The notes: generated from the sequence alone by a model not told the origin. 27,191 nucleotides of DNA from JBDRHL01 sp043816955 (GCA_043816955.1 JBDRHL010000222.1:1-27191); one strand, 5' to 3'. Shown: positions 15,260-23,824, counted from the first letter of the stretch. Made by a program: numbers and translations.

Positions 15260-16921
15260 TTATTCGATCTTCTTTGCAGACTGATTCATACCAAGCTGAT
15301 GAAGGACCAGTGAGCTTACGTTACCGTTGGCGTCTTTGACAAACGTGATCTGTGCATCAACAACCTTATAAAAAAACTTATCTTCCGACTCCGGATAAAT
15401 AGGCAATCTCGGCTGGCCGGTAAGCTGGGCAGTAAGTTGATTATTCTGAATCGCGATGTCAAAAACAAAAGCCGGCGCAAGCTGATATTTACCGACATAT
15501 GCTTTCAAAACCTCCAGCGAAACACCAACTTCCTGTTTTTGTCCAGGCACCTTGTAATCAGAGCCCACTCTTATTGCAGTCTGATTAATTCCATTTTGAT
15601 AAAGAATCAATGCCTGTACCATATTGTTGGCGTCTCTTACAAATGTGATTTGCGCATCCACGACCTTGTAGAAGAATTTGTCTGTTGATTGAGGGTAGAT
15701 CGTAAATCTTGGCTGACCCGTAAGCTCAGCCGTAAGTTGGTTGTCCTTTACAGCGATGTCAAATACCGTCCCCGGTATCAATTCGTATTTGCCGATGTAG
15801 CCCTTGAGGATATTAGGGGCGACGGCCAATGATTCTCTCAAGCTGGCCAGCGGAACTGCCGAATCAAGCAGATGAAAACCAATGTCATCCACACTTTGAC
15901 TCGAATTGGCAAGTACGACAACGCCGAGCTTGCGGTCCCTGACAAATCCGATGAAACTTCTGAACCCGCCTGTACCCCCGTTGTGCCAGACAATCTCGGC
16001 ATTATCCGTCTTGAGAATATGCCATGCCAGGCCGATTTTCATGTTGGGCATATCAGTGTCAACTCTGGGCACATGCGTATTCTGCATGGCATTTAACAAG
16101 GGCGTTTTCTCCAGCCCCATATTGGCTCGGAGAAACTTAACCATGTCTCTTGCCGTCGATCGTAGTGCGCCTGCGCCTGCTAGAGCATCGAACTTCCAAT
16201 TTGGTGTCTTTACGCTGTCGGCATATCCCACAGCCATCAGATTTTCCACTTCTGCCGAGAGTCTGACAGAAGTGTCATTCATTCCGAGAGGGGCAGTCAC
16301 CAGACGCCTGCAAAGCTGATAGTATGTTGTTCCGCTCCGGCGAGCAAGGATATGGCCCAGCAGCCCGCCGCCAAAGTTCGAGTACTCATACCTCTGTCCG
16401 GCTTTACGCTGGAGCGTGTAATTGGCGAGAAATTCATACATAAGCTTGACATTGTAATCAGCATAGGGATTATTCATATCCGCTGGCGCAAGGTTATCCG
16501 GCAGCCTTGGCAGGCCGGATGTATGCGTCGCAAGATGACTGAGATTAATCTCATTGCCGTCCACCGCGGGGCAACGGACATTTTCGGGAAGATATTTCCA
16601 TATAGGATCGCGCAACGACATGCTTCCTGTTTCGACCATCTCTGCGAGCATCAGTGAGGTAAAAACTTTTGTGATTGAGCCTATTTCAAAGACAGTTGAC
16701 TCATCAGGCTTTGCACTTCCGCTAAGAGACGTTCTCCCATAAGCGTGGTAACTTGTTTCATTGTTATCAGTAATTGCAACGATAACTCCGACATTGTATC
16801 CGTTGTCGATACGAAACAGTATCTCACGGTCAACGTCGGAGGGGATCCCCTCTGCCAGAGACACAAAAACGATGAGCAGGCAAACTAAAGATATGTCAAA
16901 CGTTCTGCCCATTTTTTGCAC
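15260..16921 (-). CDS. Exported beta-lactamase-family serine hydrolase with two C-terminal repeats
   Basis: A 553-residue protein. A signal peptide (residues 1-25, core ISLVCLLIVFVSLAEG) is followed by a class C beta-lactamase/DD-peptidase-type domain with Ser82-x-x-Lys85 (FEIGSITKVFTSL), Tyr181-Ser-Asn183 (YEYSNFGGGLLG) and His314-Asn-Gly (WHNGGTGGF), the three motifs of this family. Two tandem DUF3471-like beta domains of about 80 residues follow (373-452 and 473-552). It is probably a periplasmic or secreted esterase or peptidase, not necessarily a resistance enzyme. The frame is open to 17227, but that extension overlaps the upstream gene out of frame. GTG at 16921 is chosen because AAAGGGGA lies 5 nt upstream; ATG at 16912 is the alternative. 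Confidence 0.9.
   Translation of the reverse strand: MQKMGRTFDISLVCLLIVFVSLAEGIPSDVDREILFRIDNGYNVGVIVAITDNNETSYHAYGRTSLSGSAKPDESTVFEIGSITKVFTSLMLAEMVETGSMSLRDPIWKYLPENVRCPAVDGNEINLSHLATHTSGLPRLPDNLAPADMNNPYADYNVKLMYEFLANYTLQRKAGQRYEYSNFGGGLLGHILARRSGTTYYQLCRRLVTAPLGMNDTSVRLSAEVENLMAVGYADSVKTPNWKFDALAGAGALRSTARDMVKFLRANMGLEKTPLLNAMQNTHVPRVDTDMPNMKIGLAWHILKTDNAEIVWHNGGTGGFRSFIGFVRDRKLGVVVLANSSQSVDDIGFHLLDSAVPLASLRESLAVAPNILKGYIGKYELIPGTVFDIAVKDNQLTAELTGQPRFTIYPQSTDKFFYKVVDAQITFVRDANNMVQALILYQNGINQTAIRVGSDYKVPGQKQEVGVSLEVLKAYVGKYQLAPAFVFDIAIQNNQLTAQLTGQPRLPIYPESEDKFFYKVVDAQITFVKDANGNVSSLVLHQLGMNQSAKKIE
15266..15805 (-). repeat. Tandem duplication of a C-terminal beta domain
   Basis: Two copies of an 80-residue unit, encoded at 15566-15805 and 15266-15505, share segments such as FDIA(V/I), NQLTA(E/Q)LTGQPR, DKFFYKVVDAQITFV and (L/I)LYQNG/LHQLG. 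The two coding stretches are also similar at the DNA level, so the duplication is fairly recent or under shared constraint. Confidence 0.85.
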
Positions 16922-16994
16922 AACATTCCCCTTTATACCTTTCTGTGGGCCCACTCCGGAAAGGCTGGATGAAAAACCTCCAATTCTCCCGCCT

Positions 16995-18434
16995 TTATCT
17001 TCCGAACTCTTTCGCTTCGAATCCGATGAAGTCGATAAACCTCCTGAAGTTGAAGATCGGGATATCAAGCCTGTACGCTTCGTTGACAATCTCTCTGTAC
17101 TGGTCCTGAGCAGCAGCCGATGCATCATACTTTTCCATCGCCATCGGGTCGAATTCAATGTCTTCCAGCGTTGGCTTGACCAGTCTCTCCGGCGGCGTGC
17201 CCAGAACAATGAAATCCGTATTAACATTGATGCTTTTATGCACTCTGCCTCCCCAGCTTTCGATAAGAGCAGTTATCTTTTCGATCGCATCTGCATCGTT
17301 AACTCCGTCACCATCAACATCAAATGCACCCACTACAATGAAATTGTTGACCTGTCGCGAATCCCAGACAAGATTCGCGATGGTATCGTCGGGAATCACC
17401 GGGACATTCCGGGTTGATTGCGTGATCCTGCCGATGGACACATTTTTATCAACATCTTCGATTTCAATTTTTGCCTTGCCCACCCCGTCAACCGGGATAG
17501 CTATACCCTTGTTGTACACCGCGAAAGTCAAGCCGCGATAAACATGGTCTACACTTCCCAGGTTGATGTATACAGTTCCGGATTGTGTATCAACCGAAAT
17601 GATTTTCCCATCCGGCTTAAACGCCGGACTTTCGCTGTCGGGACGAGCCTTGATCTCTTCGAGTTGTTTCTGGAAATACTTTCGCCTGTTCTCAGAGCTC
17701 TGCAGCTCTGTCTGCAGCGCGATGAGATCTTTTTGCTTATTCCTGAGGTCTTCTCCTGCTGCATCAAGCTTCTCGGTCAGAGCAAGAACCTGAGCATCGC
17801 CGCTTTGTTTCATGGCCTCCTTCAGATCATCATAGCTTGCCTGTACCCTGTCGGCTTCACGCTGTAGAGCCTCGATCCTTGCCATCAACTCCTGTTCTTT
17901 CTGGAAGCTTTCCTGCGATATTTCCGTAAAAGTCTGTTGGAGTTCGTCCAACTGAGCGGCAGTTGCCAACTGCTTTTCTACAGCATTGTCTAGTTCCGCT
18001 TTCAACGCCAATGATATCTTCACAAGAGCAGCAGCGTTCGGTTCAGCCGAAATCCCATAATCCGCCTGGGAATCCTGCAAAACCGCCAGAAGCTGTTCAA
18101 CCTGGCTTCGAATCTGCCGCATCTTCTCCTCCGCGGATGTTTCTTCCGGTACATCGCCTGTTATGGTGGAGAAAAGCTCATCCACATACCCCAGGACCGT
18201 GGCCAGCCGGCTTTTACGCGGATCTTTGGTCCCAACCAGCGTGGCAATCCGCTGGATCTGGCTCGTGGTTGCTATTTCCTCCACCTGCCGCTGCAGATCT
18301 TCCGCACCCGTCCTGTAGTCTTCAGCCTTAATGTAGTAGAAAATCGCAAGAGCTGTCGCAACAATGAATAAAAACGCCATCGTGATTACCGCATAAAGCA
18401 TCGCGTTACTTTGTGTGCCCCTCGGTGCTGGCAT
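16995..18434 (-). CDS. Membrane-anchored coiled-coil protein with C-terminal BRCT-like domain
   Basis: A 479-residue protein with one membrane helix (12-35), a helical region with long coiled coil (about 135-265, heptad-like LQREADRVQASYDDLKEAMK), a beta-rich domain (276-358, GKIISVDTQSGTVYINLG followed by VYRGLTFAVY) and a C-terminal domain (364-475). The last has a BRCT-like pattern: NFIVVGAF, IEKITALIESWGGRVHKSI, NTDFIVLGTPP, then YREIVNEAYRLDIPIFNFRR and FIDFIG. An acidic loop DVDGDGVNDAD (372-382) resembles a calcium-binding loop. Ribosome-binding site AAGGAG lies 6 nt before the ATG. No named family is recognised. The serine hydrolase follows after 73 nt on the same strand. Confidence 0.85.
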   Translation of the reverse strand: MPAPRGTQSNAMLYAVITMAFLFIVATALAIFYYIKAEDYRTGAEDLQRQVEEIATTSQIQRIATLVGTKDPRKSRLATVLGYVDELFSTITGDVPEETSAEEKMRQIRSQVEQLLAVLQDSQADYGISAEPNAAALVKISLALKAELDNAVEKQLATAAQLDELQQTFTEISQESFQKEQELMARIEALQREADRVQASYDDLKEAMKQSGDAQVLALTEKLDAAGEDLRNKQKDLIALQTELQSSENRRKYFQKQLEEIKARPDSESPAFKPDGKIISVDTQSGTVYINLGSVDHVYRGLTFAVYNKGIAIPVDGVGKAKIEIEDVDKNVSIGRITQSTRNVPVIPDDTIANLVWDSRQVNNFIVVGAFDVDGDGVNDADAIEKITALIESWGGRVHKSINVNTDFIVLGTPPERLVKPTLEDIEFDPMAMEKYDASAAAQDQYREIVNEAYRLDIPIFNFRRFIDFIGFEAKEFGR

Positions 18435-18492
18435 CTGGAACTCCTTATAACTAATTGAAAATACAGATAATTAAACGTAATTTAGCCCCTAT

Positions 18493-18521
18493 AGTATGCT
18501 TTTTAAGCTCACAGGAGTCAA
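18493..18521 (-). promoter_or_regulatory. Candidate promoter of the coiled-coil/BRCT-like gene
   Basis: TTGACT (18516-18521) and CATACT (18493-18498) are spaced by 17 nt on the minus strand, about 50 nt before the ATG at 18434. The -10 is a 4 of 6 match. Confidence 0.45.
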
Positions 18522-18567
18522 GAAAAAATTCCTCGCTTTACTCCAAAAAGCCTTTTGGGCAGCCAAT

Positions 18568-19251
18568 TTACAGTTTCGGCAGTATCTGCAGCAATTCACT
18601 CAGAGATTCTATCCGCCGGTTCGCCCTGGCGAAAGGCTCTTCAGGGCTTTTGCTGTGCATCGAACTGTCGCGTCTGATACAGATCGTGGCAAATCCCAGC
18701 CGGTTCGGAGCAATGAAATCCTTCAGCTCATTATCACCCACATACACACAATTTCCAGCCTGAACGCCCAGGCAACTGAGCACTTTTTCAAATCCGACCG
18801 GCGAAGGTTTCCAGAATTCGCGACCAAGCTCCTCAGTAAATATGATGCATTTGAAATACTTTTCGATACCCAGCGCAGCAACTTTCAGCCTTTGAGCAGG
18901 CAAATAGCCGTCGGTTAGTAACGCAAGATTATACTTTTCAGACAATATCTTCAGCACCTTTCTGCTTTCCTCCGGCAATGCTATATCGGGCTTATGCCTG
19001 CGGTATATTTCCACCAGCTTTGAGATGAATTGACAATCATAGCCTATCCCAAGTTTATCGAGAGCTGCGTTAAACGTATTTGTTCGGTTTCCACAGCAGA
19101 ACTGTTCCCATAAAGCATCAAAGACCATGGATTGATTTACACCATTTTTTAGTTGCGCAACAGCATGAGCAACCGCCGCAAAGCCGCTGCGACAGTAATC
19201 GACCTCATTATAGATGGTGTCATCGAGGTCAAAAACAACTGTGTTTATCAT
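18568..19251 (-). CDS. HAD-superfamily hydrolase (class IA)
   Basis: A 227-residue phosphatase-like protein. Motif I is FDLDDT (Asp8 nucleophile, Asp10), motif II LLTDGY (Thr113), the lysine motif FWKPSP (Lys148) and motif IV YVGDNELKD (Asp173, Asp178). A helical cap of class I type lies at about 15-90. The substrate cannot be read from sequence; phosphoglycolate, nucleotide or sugar phosphates are family possibilities. No strong ribosome-binding site precedes the ATG, but the N-terminus fits the family exactly. It is 133 nt upstream of the coiled-coil gene and transcribed in the same direction. Confidence 0.9.
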   Translation of the reverse strand: MINTVVFDLDDTIYNEVDYCRSGFAAVAHAVAQLKNGVNQSMVFDALWEQFCCGNRTNTFNAALDKLGIGYDCQFISKLVEIYRRHKPDIALPEESRKVLKILSEKYNLALLTDGYLPAQRLKVAALGIEKYFKCIIFTEELGREFWKPSPVGFEKVLSCLGVQAGNCVYVGDNELKDFIAPNRLGFATICIRRDSSMHSKSPEEPFARANRRIESLSELLQILPKL

Positions 19252-19269
19252 ATGTCGGCCTGATTATGC

Positions 19270-19297
19270 TTTACAAAACGTTAATTCCGGCTAAAAT
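19270..19297 (+). promoter_or_regulatory. Candidate promoter of rluB
   Basis: TTTACA (19270-19275) and TAAAAT (19292-19297) are spaced by 16 nt. The transcript would start near 19304, about 40 nt before the pseudouridine synthase ATG. Confidence 0.5.
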
Positions 19298-19342
19298 CTT
19301 TAGATAATATACACTGAACTGTAAAAAAGTAAAAACCAAAAA

Positions 19343-20074
19343 ATGACAAAACAAAGACTCCAAAAAGTGCTCGCCTCTGCCGGAGTAGCTTCAAGACGCA
19401 GGTCTGAAGAGCTGATTCTCGAGGGGCAGGTCCGCGTCAACTCTCAGGTCGTCGAAAATATTCCATTTTTTGTAGACCCCGAAAAAGACAAAATTACGGT
19501 ATTCGGCAGAAGAATCCAGCCGCAGCAAAAGGTTTACTATATTCTGAATAAACCCAAAAACGTTATCTGCACCAGCTCAGACCCGCAAGGCAGGCGAACC
19601 GCTCTCGATCTCATTGGTGCAAAGCAACGCCTCTTCTGTATCGGCAGACTTGATATCGAAACAACCGGCGCAATCATTATAACCAACGATTGTGAACTTG
19701 CGAATAAGCTGACACATCCGCGATTTGAGATCGCAAAAACATATCTCGCACGGGTGAGAGGCAGGGTGAGTACTGAGGATGTTGATAAACTTCGCAAAGG
19801 TATTCATCTGGCCGAAAGAAAGACCGCTGCAGCGATGATTAAAGTTCTCAGGCAGGGACATACCGAATCGCTCATTCAGATAACCCTTCATCAGGGAATC
19901 AATCGCCAGGTGCGCCGGATGTTTGCAAAAATCAACCACAAGGTGCTTTCTCTCAAGCGCACACACATAGGAAAGATTAGCGTACACGGCCTTGGTATCG
20001 GCAGATACAGACAACTTACAAAAAGTGAAGTGGCGTATCTCCAAAAGATAACTAAAAAGGCTTCTGCAATATAG
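19343..20074 (+). CDS. rluB: RluB/RsuA-family 23S or 16S rRNA pseudouridine synthase
   Basis: A 243-residue protein with an N-terminal S4 RNA-binding domain (about 2-60, RLQKVLASAGVASRRRSEELI) and an RsuA/RluB-type catalytic domain. The catalytic aspartate is Asp104 in IGRLDIETTGAIIITNDCEL, and QGINRQVRRMFAKI near the C-terminus is the conserved basic motif. This family isomerises a single uridine in rRNA. RluB is preferred over RluE/RluF and RsuA because of the opening sequence and length, but the exact target is inferred. The ribosome-binding site is weak (A-rich leader). Confidence 0.92.
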   Translation: MTKQRLQKVLASAGVASRRRSEELILEGQVRVNSQVVENIPFFVDPEKDKITVFGRRIQPQQKVYYILNKPKNVICTSSDPQGRRTALDLIGAKQRLFCIGRLDIETTGAIIITNDCELANKLTHPRFEIAKTYLARVRGRVSTEDVDKLRKGIHLAERKTAAAMIKVLRQGHTESLIQITLHQGINRQVRRMFAKINHKVLSLKRTHIGKISVHGLGIGRYRQLTKSEVAYLQKITKKASAI

Positions 20075-20089
20075 AAGGAACTTTACTTA

Positions 20090-21571
20090 ATGAAAACATG
20101 CAAAATGGAGCCGGTCCGATTCTTAAGTGAATCCGATATGCGGAAAATACACGAAGGTGCTTTACGCATATTGGAGCGGACCGGGATGAAAGTCGATCAC
20201 CTCCAGGCGCTGGAATACCTGCGGCAGGCGGGATGTTCGGTCGATATGGACCGGCGCACTGTAAAATTCCCTCCTGAAGTAGTCGAAAAAGCCGTCGCCA
20301 AAATGCGCACAAATTTCGCCCAGCCGGACCGCTGCCCTAAAAGAATGTCCGTGCGATACTCACAGGTTCGCTTCGACAATCACCCTTTCAGGATACATCA
20401 CGATTTCTCCGTAAGCGCAGGAGGCTTTTGCTGCTTTATCTGGGATATGCAGGGAGCACGCAGGTATGCCGATATTCAGGATGTTCGAAACTCTCTCAAA
20501 CTCGCCGACAAACTCGATCAGATACAATACACCGGACTTCCATGCGCTGCCCAGGAGATTCCCATCGAATACAGAGCGGTGGCTATGGCCGCTGAGCTGG
20601 CTAAAAACACTCGAAAGCTCGGCGGTATAGAAACCTTCAAAGCACAGGACGTCGATTACATCTGCCGCATCGGACAACTCGTCGCAGGCGGAGTTGAAGA
20701 ACATCGCAGGCAGCCCATTCTTGTCGGTTACGCCGAGGCGCGCACACCGCTTTGTATAGATGAAGTTATGGCTGATGTCATGATCGCCCATCTTGAGAAG
20801 GGTCTGCCCCAGAGCATCGACACCATGCCCAATGCCGGCGCAACAGCGCCAATAACCGCAGCAGGCGCGCTTTCTCTCGGAATCGCAGAAACGCTCGGCG
20901 GACTTGTCCTGGGCTTCGCCATAGATACAGACGCCACAATGACTATCGACTGTACTGCCGGTTATTGCGATATGCGGTCGATGCTCTTCAGATACGCAGG
21001 CGCAGAACGAATTCCCCTGATCTCCGCCAGAATCCAGATGATCAGCGAATACTATGGCTGTCCCTCAGGCGTCCATGGCGGAAAAACCGACTCCTGTGTA
21101 CCAGGCATACAGGCCGGTGTCGAAAAAGCTGTTTCAATGCTCAGCGTCGTCCTCGCAGGAGCTATCGGCTTCGGAACGGTAGGTCAGCTCGAGAACGGCC
21201 TTACCTTCAGCCCGCTTCAACTAGTCATAGATAACGAAATTGCGTGTTACATCCGCAGATGTGTGCGCCCGGTCGAAGTAAACGATGAAACATTGGCACT
21301 TGACCTGATCGAGCAAACAGGCATAGATGGCAACTTCGTCAATTGCGAGCACACTTTTGCTCACTTCAGGGATGAACTGCTGCTCTCACCGTTTTTCGAG
21401 GCCATGCAGTGGGGAGTCGCAGATTCGCTGGATAAAGAACGCTTCGAAAAAATGGCAGCCAAAAAAGCTCGCGAATTGATGGCAGTGGAATCGGAACCCG
21501 TCCTTACCCCTGAACAGGAAGCCGAAATTGACGAAATAGTCGCACAGGCAAAAAGTGAATTGACAACTTGA
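20090..21571 (+). CDS. MttB-family corrinoid methyltransferase (non-pyrrolysine)
   Basis: A 493-residue protein of the trimethylamine methyltransferase (MttB) superfamily, whose members move a methyl group from a quaternary or tertiary amine to a corrinoid protein. Family landmarks are IHEGALRILERTGMKVDH at the N-terminus, PNAGATAPITAAGALSLGIAE in the barrel, and a C-terminal barrel stretch SGVHGGKTDSCVPGIQAGVE. The frame is complete without an in-frame UAG, so it is a non-pyrrolysine member like glycine-betaine methyltransferase MtgB; trimethylamine is unlikely. No corrinoid protein gene is adjacent, so the substrate is unknown. AAGGA precedes the ATG and the gap to rluB is 15 nt. It converges on a GH130 gene 6 nt away. 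Confidence 0.9.
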   Translation: MKTCKMEPVRFLSESDMRKIHEGALRILERTGMKVDHLQALEYLRQAGCSVDMDRRTVKFPPEVVEKAVAKMRTNFAQPDRCPKRMSVRYSQVRFDNHPFRIHHDFSVSAGGFCCFIWDMQGARRYADIQDVRNSLKLADKLDQIQYTGLPCAAQEIPIEYRAVAMAAELAKNTRKLGGIETFKAQDVDYICRIGQLVAGGVEEHRRQPILVGYAEARTPLCIDEVMADVMIAHLEKGLPQSIDTMPNAGATAPITAAGALSLGIAETLGGLVLGFAIDTDATMTIDCTAGYCDMRSMLFRYAGAERIPLISARIQMISEYYGCPSGVHGGKTDSCVPGIQAGVEKAVSMLSVVLAGAIGFGTVGQLENGLTFSPLQLVIDNEIACYIRRCVRPVEVNDETLALDLIEQTGIDGNFVNCEHTFAHFRDELLLSPFFEAMQWGVADSLDKERFEKMAAKKARELMAVESEPVLTPEQEAEIDEIVAQAKSELTT

Positions 21572-21577
21572 CGTCCT

Positions 21578-22624
21578 CTACGACAGATGGTCAAGAATTT
21601 TGTCAACAGTGGTCATAGCCGCCGCGGTGCATTCATCAGCCGCACCGTAGTATATGGTAATATCGCCATCCTTGCTTACCCTCGCTCCCGTCGCAAAGAC
21701 AACATTTCCGTAAAACCCCCTCAATTCATAAGGCGCCTCCGGCTGCATCAGTGGAACCTCTGAGCGGGCAAGAACCTTTCCCGGATCTTCTGAATCCAGT
21801 AAAACTGCACCTAACGAGTACTTATCCTTTTCATCTGAGCCGTGATATATCTCCAGCCAGCCATCTGAAGTCTTGATAGGAACACAACCGGCTCCGGTCT
21901 TAACCGAATCAAAATAACCCGCCCGCGGCAAGACTACAGGGCGATGCTCACCCCAGTTTATGCTGTCTGATGAAGAGGCAAGCCATATCGACGGCAAACC
22001 AATGTATTTGGGAACAGGCCTGTGTAGCGCGTAAAATCTGCCGTCGATCTTTTCCGAAAAAATTGTAACATCCGGATTTTCCGGGCAGAAGATTATTCCC
22101 CGCCTGCTGAAACTCTCAAAATCATTCGTTGTTATCAGCGACGTGCATATCCCGTTTTCACTTACTGCCTTGCATGCAATATAGTATGTCTCATCAATTC
22201 TCGTAATTCTCGGATCCTCCAGCCCGAAGCTCTCCCACGCCGTTTCCGGAAAAACCGCAGGTCTCTCATCTACTGTGAACTTCCGCCCGTCATTGCTTCG
22301 CGCAATCCGCAGATGAGAGATGCTCGTCAGCTTCATCTGCCCCTTATACCGGAAACTTCGCGAATCCGGGATTTCCACGTCACAAGCATTGTTCTTCACA
22401 CGAAGATACTCGACCCTGCCCGTATCAGGGTTATATATCGGAGCAATCTGTTCGTCAGGAGCTTTGTCTTTCGGCCGCTCAGCCACACGCACAAGCAGTA
22501 TAGTCTGTCCCTTGTATTCTGCCGCTCCGGGATTAAAAGCACCTGCCACTTCCCAGTCATCACGGCTCGGACGAACATCCGCCGGCCTTATCAGCGGGTT
22601 CTCCTGAAGTCTCTCGATAAGCAT
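21578..22624 (-). CDS. GH130-family glycosidase/phosphorylase, copy 1
   Basis: A 348-residue cytoplasmic protein (no signal peptide) with the five-bladed propeller fold of GH130. Motifs are GAFNPGAA (28-35), GLEDPRIT (134-141, holding the Asp of the family catalytic motif), HRP (201-203), GAGCVPIKTSDGWLEIYHG (244-262) and YYGAAD (325-330). GH130 enzymes are beta-mannoside phosphorylases or beta-1,2-mannosidases; which of these applies cannot be settled by eye. The frame reaches 22684, but the ATG at 22624 is chosen: GGAG lies 6 nt upstream and a promoter ending near 22646 lies between the two codons. It is divergent from the GT4 gene. Confidence 0.9.
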   Translation of the reverse strand: MLIERLQENPLIRPADVRPSRDDWEVAGAFNPGAAEYKGQTILLVRVAERPKDKAPDEQIAPIYNPDTGRVEYLRVKNNACDVEIPDSRSFRYKGQMKLTSISHLRIARSNDGRKFTVDERPAVFPETAWESFGLEDPRITRIDETYYIACKAVSENGICTSLITTNDFESFSRRGIIFCPENPDVTIFSEKIDGRFYALHRPVPKYIGLPSIWLASSSDSINWGEHRPVVLPRAGYFDSVKTGAGCVPIKTSDGWLEIYHGSDEKDKYSLGAVLLDSEDPGKVLARSEVPLMQPEAPYELRGFYGNVVFATGARVSKDGDITIYYGAADECTAAAMTTVDKILDHLS

Positions 22625-22652
22625 ATCTGTCTCCGCATTTGCTTTTGAACAC

Positions 22653-22681
22653 AGTTTAACCGGATAAAACCGCACAGGCAA
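22653..22681 (-). promoter_or_regulatory. Candidate promoter of GH130 copy 1
   Basis: TTGCCT (22676-22681) and TAAACT (22653-22658) are separated by 17 nt on the minus strand. The transcript would begin near 22646, 22 nt before the chosen ATG. Confidence 0.5.
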
Positions 22682-22740
22682 CATCCTTGTTTACAGAATC
22701 CTCCCTTTCCCAGCCCCTCATAATGAAAAACGATTAGCCG

Positions 22741-22768
22741 TTTACACTATTTGCCGTGTGAGTATAAT
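22741..22768 (+). promoter_or_regulatory. Promoter of the GT4/GH130 operon, probably leaderless
   Basis: TTTACA (22741-22746) and a perfect TATAAT (22763-22768) are spaced by 16 nt. The expected start, near 22775, is at or next to the ATG at 22776. No ribosome-binding site is visible before any of the possible start codons. Confidence 0.65.
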
Positions 22769-22775
22769 GTCCGAT

Positions 22776-23822
22776 ATGGAACTAAGAGACAAGCGAATAG
22801 CTGTGCTTTCGCCTGTGGCGTGGCGAACTCCCCCTCGCGGATACGGAGCATGGGAAACTGTCGCAGGTAATATTGCAGAAGGCCTTGCGGCACGCGGCTG
22901 GGATGTTACGCTTTTCGCAACAGGCGATTCGATAACAAAAGCAAAACTTGTCAGCGTCATCCCGCGCGGGTACGAAGAGGACAAAAAAGCCGAGGCAAAA
23001 GTCTGTGAATGTCTCCACATCTCCCACCTCATGGAACACGCCGAACAGTTTGACCTGATTCACAATAGTTATGACTTTTTGCCCCTTACCTATTCACGAT
23101 TGATAAAAACACCGATACTTACCACAATTCACGGCTTCAGCTCGCCCCGGATACTCAAAGTCTACCGCAAATACAAAGAGCTTTACTACGTTTCGATAAG
23201 TGATTCGGACAGGGACCCTCATCTGCCGTATCTGGCAACTGTTTATAACGGCATCGATTTGTCAACCCTCACTTTTCACGAAGAACCCGGCGACAAGCTC
23301 GTCTTCCTCGGAAGAATTCACCCTGACAAGGGAACACACCTCGCAATTGAAACCGCAAAAAAATATGGAATGGACCTCATCATTGCCGGCATCATTCAGG
23401 ACGCCGATTATTTCGCAAATCTCATCAAACCCCATATTAACGGCACTTCCATCAAATACCTGGGGCCTGTAACCCCCCGCCGGCGTAATGAACTCTTTGC
23501 TCATGCCTTCGCCGTTCTCCATTTGAATACAATCCCCGAACGCTTCGGACTCGTATTGGCAGAAGCCATGGCAACAGGTGTCCCCGTAATCGCCATGGAC
23601 CTTGGCTCATGCAGAGAAGTAATCGTCCACGGCCGGACCGGCTTTCTTGTAAATAACGTTGACCAGGCCGTTCAGGCCCTGGCCGGGATACAACAGATAG
23701 ATCGCACGGCATGCAGAAAACGAGTCGAAGAAAACTTTACAATAGATCATATGATCGATGGCTACGAAAAGGTCTATGCCGAAATATTCCGCAGAGAAGC
23801 AAAAAAACGCAAAGGAAAATAA
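22776..23822 (+). CDS. GT4-family glycosyltransferase
   Basis: A 348-residue soluble retaining glycosyltransferase of GT-B fold. The N-terminal domain has the acceptor-side glycine-rich start (VAWRTPPRGYGAWETVAGNIA) and LTTIHGFSSPRI. The C-terminal domain begins at about 172 (DKLVFLGRIHPDKGTHLAIE) and carries the EX7E motif (Glu255 to Glu263 in ERFGLVLAEAM) and GVPVIAMDLGSCREVI. The sugar donor is probably GDP- or UDP-linked; mannose is suggested only by the neighbouring GH130 genes. Possible starts are GTG 22758, ATG 22767 and ATG 22776. The last is chosen because the promoter overlaps the others. The second GH130 gene follows after 2 nt. Confidence 0.9.
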   Translation: MELRDKRIAVLSPVAWRTPPRGYGAWETVAGNIAEGLAARGWDVTLFATGDSITKAKLVSVIPRGYEEDKKAEAKVCECLHISHLMEHAEQFDLIHNSYDFLPLTYSRLIKTPILTTIHGFSSPRILKVYRKYKELYYVSISDSDRDPHLPYLATVYNGIDLSTLTFHEEPGDKLVFLGRIHPDKGTHLAIETAKKYGMDLIIAGIIQDADYFANLIKPHINGTSIKYLGPVTPRRRNELFAHAFAVLHLNTIPERFGLVLAEAMATGVPVIAMDLGSCREVIVHGRTGFLVNNVDQAVQALAGIQQIDRTACRKRVEENFTIDHMIDGYEKVYAEIFRREAKKRKGK

Positions 23823-23824
23823 GG

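Noticed and set aside
15260..16921. Antibiotic-resistance beta-lactamase
   Set aside because: The motifs fit the broad serine hydrolase family, and the two extra C-terminal domains are typical of esterase or peptidase-like members rather than of true AmpC enzymes.
16922..17227. N-terminal extension of the serine hydrolase frame up to 17227
   Set aside because: It overlaps the 3' end of the coiled-coil gene in another frame, is rich in Arg, Ser and Thr without family similarity, and comes before the real signal peptide.
20090..21571. Trimethylamine methyltransferase with pyrrolysine
   Set aside because: The frame contains no in-frame TAG and no pyrrolysine genes are present, so it is a non-pyrrolysine family member.
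22625..22684. Longer start for GH130 copy 1 at 22684
   Set aside because: A promoter lies between it and the ATG at 22624, which has its own ribosome-binding site; the extra residues do not fit the family.
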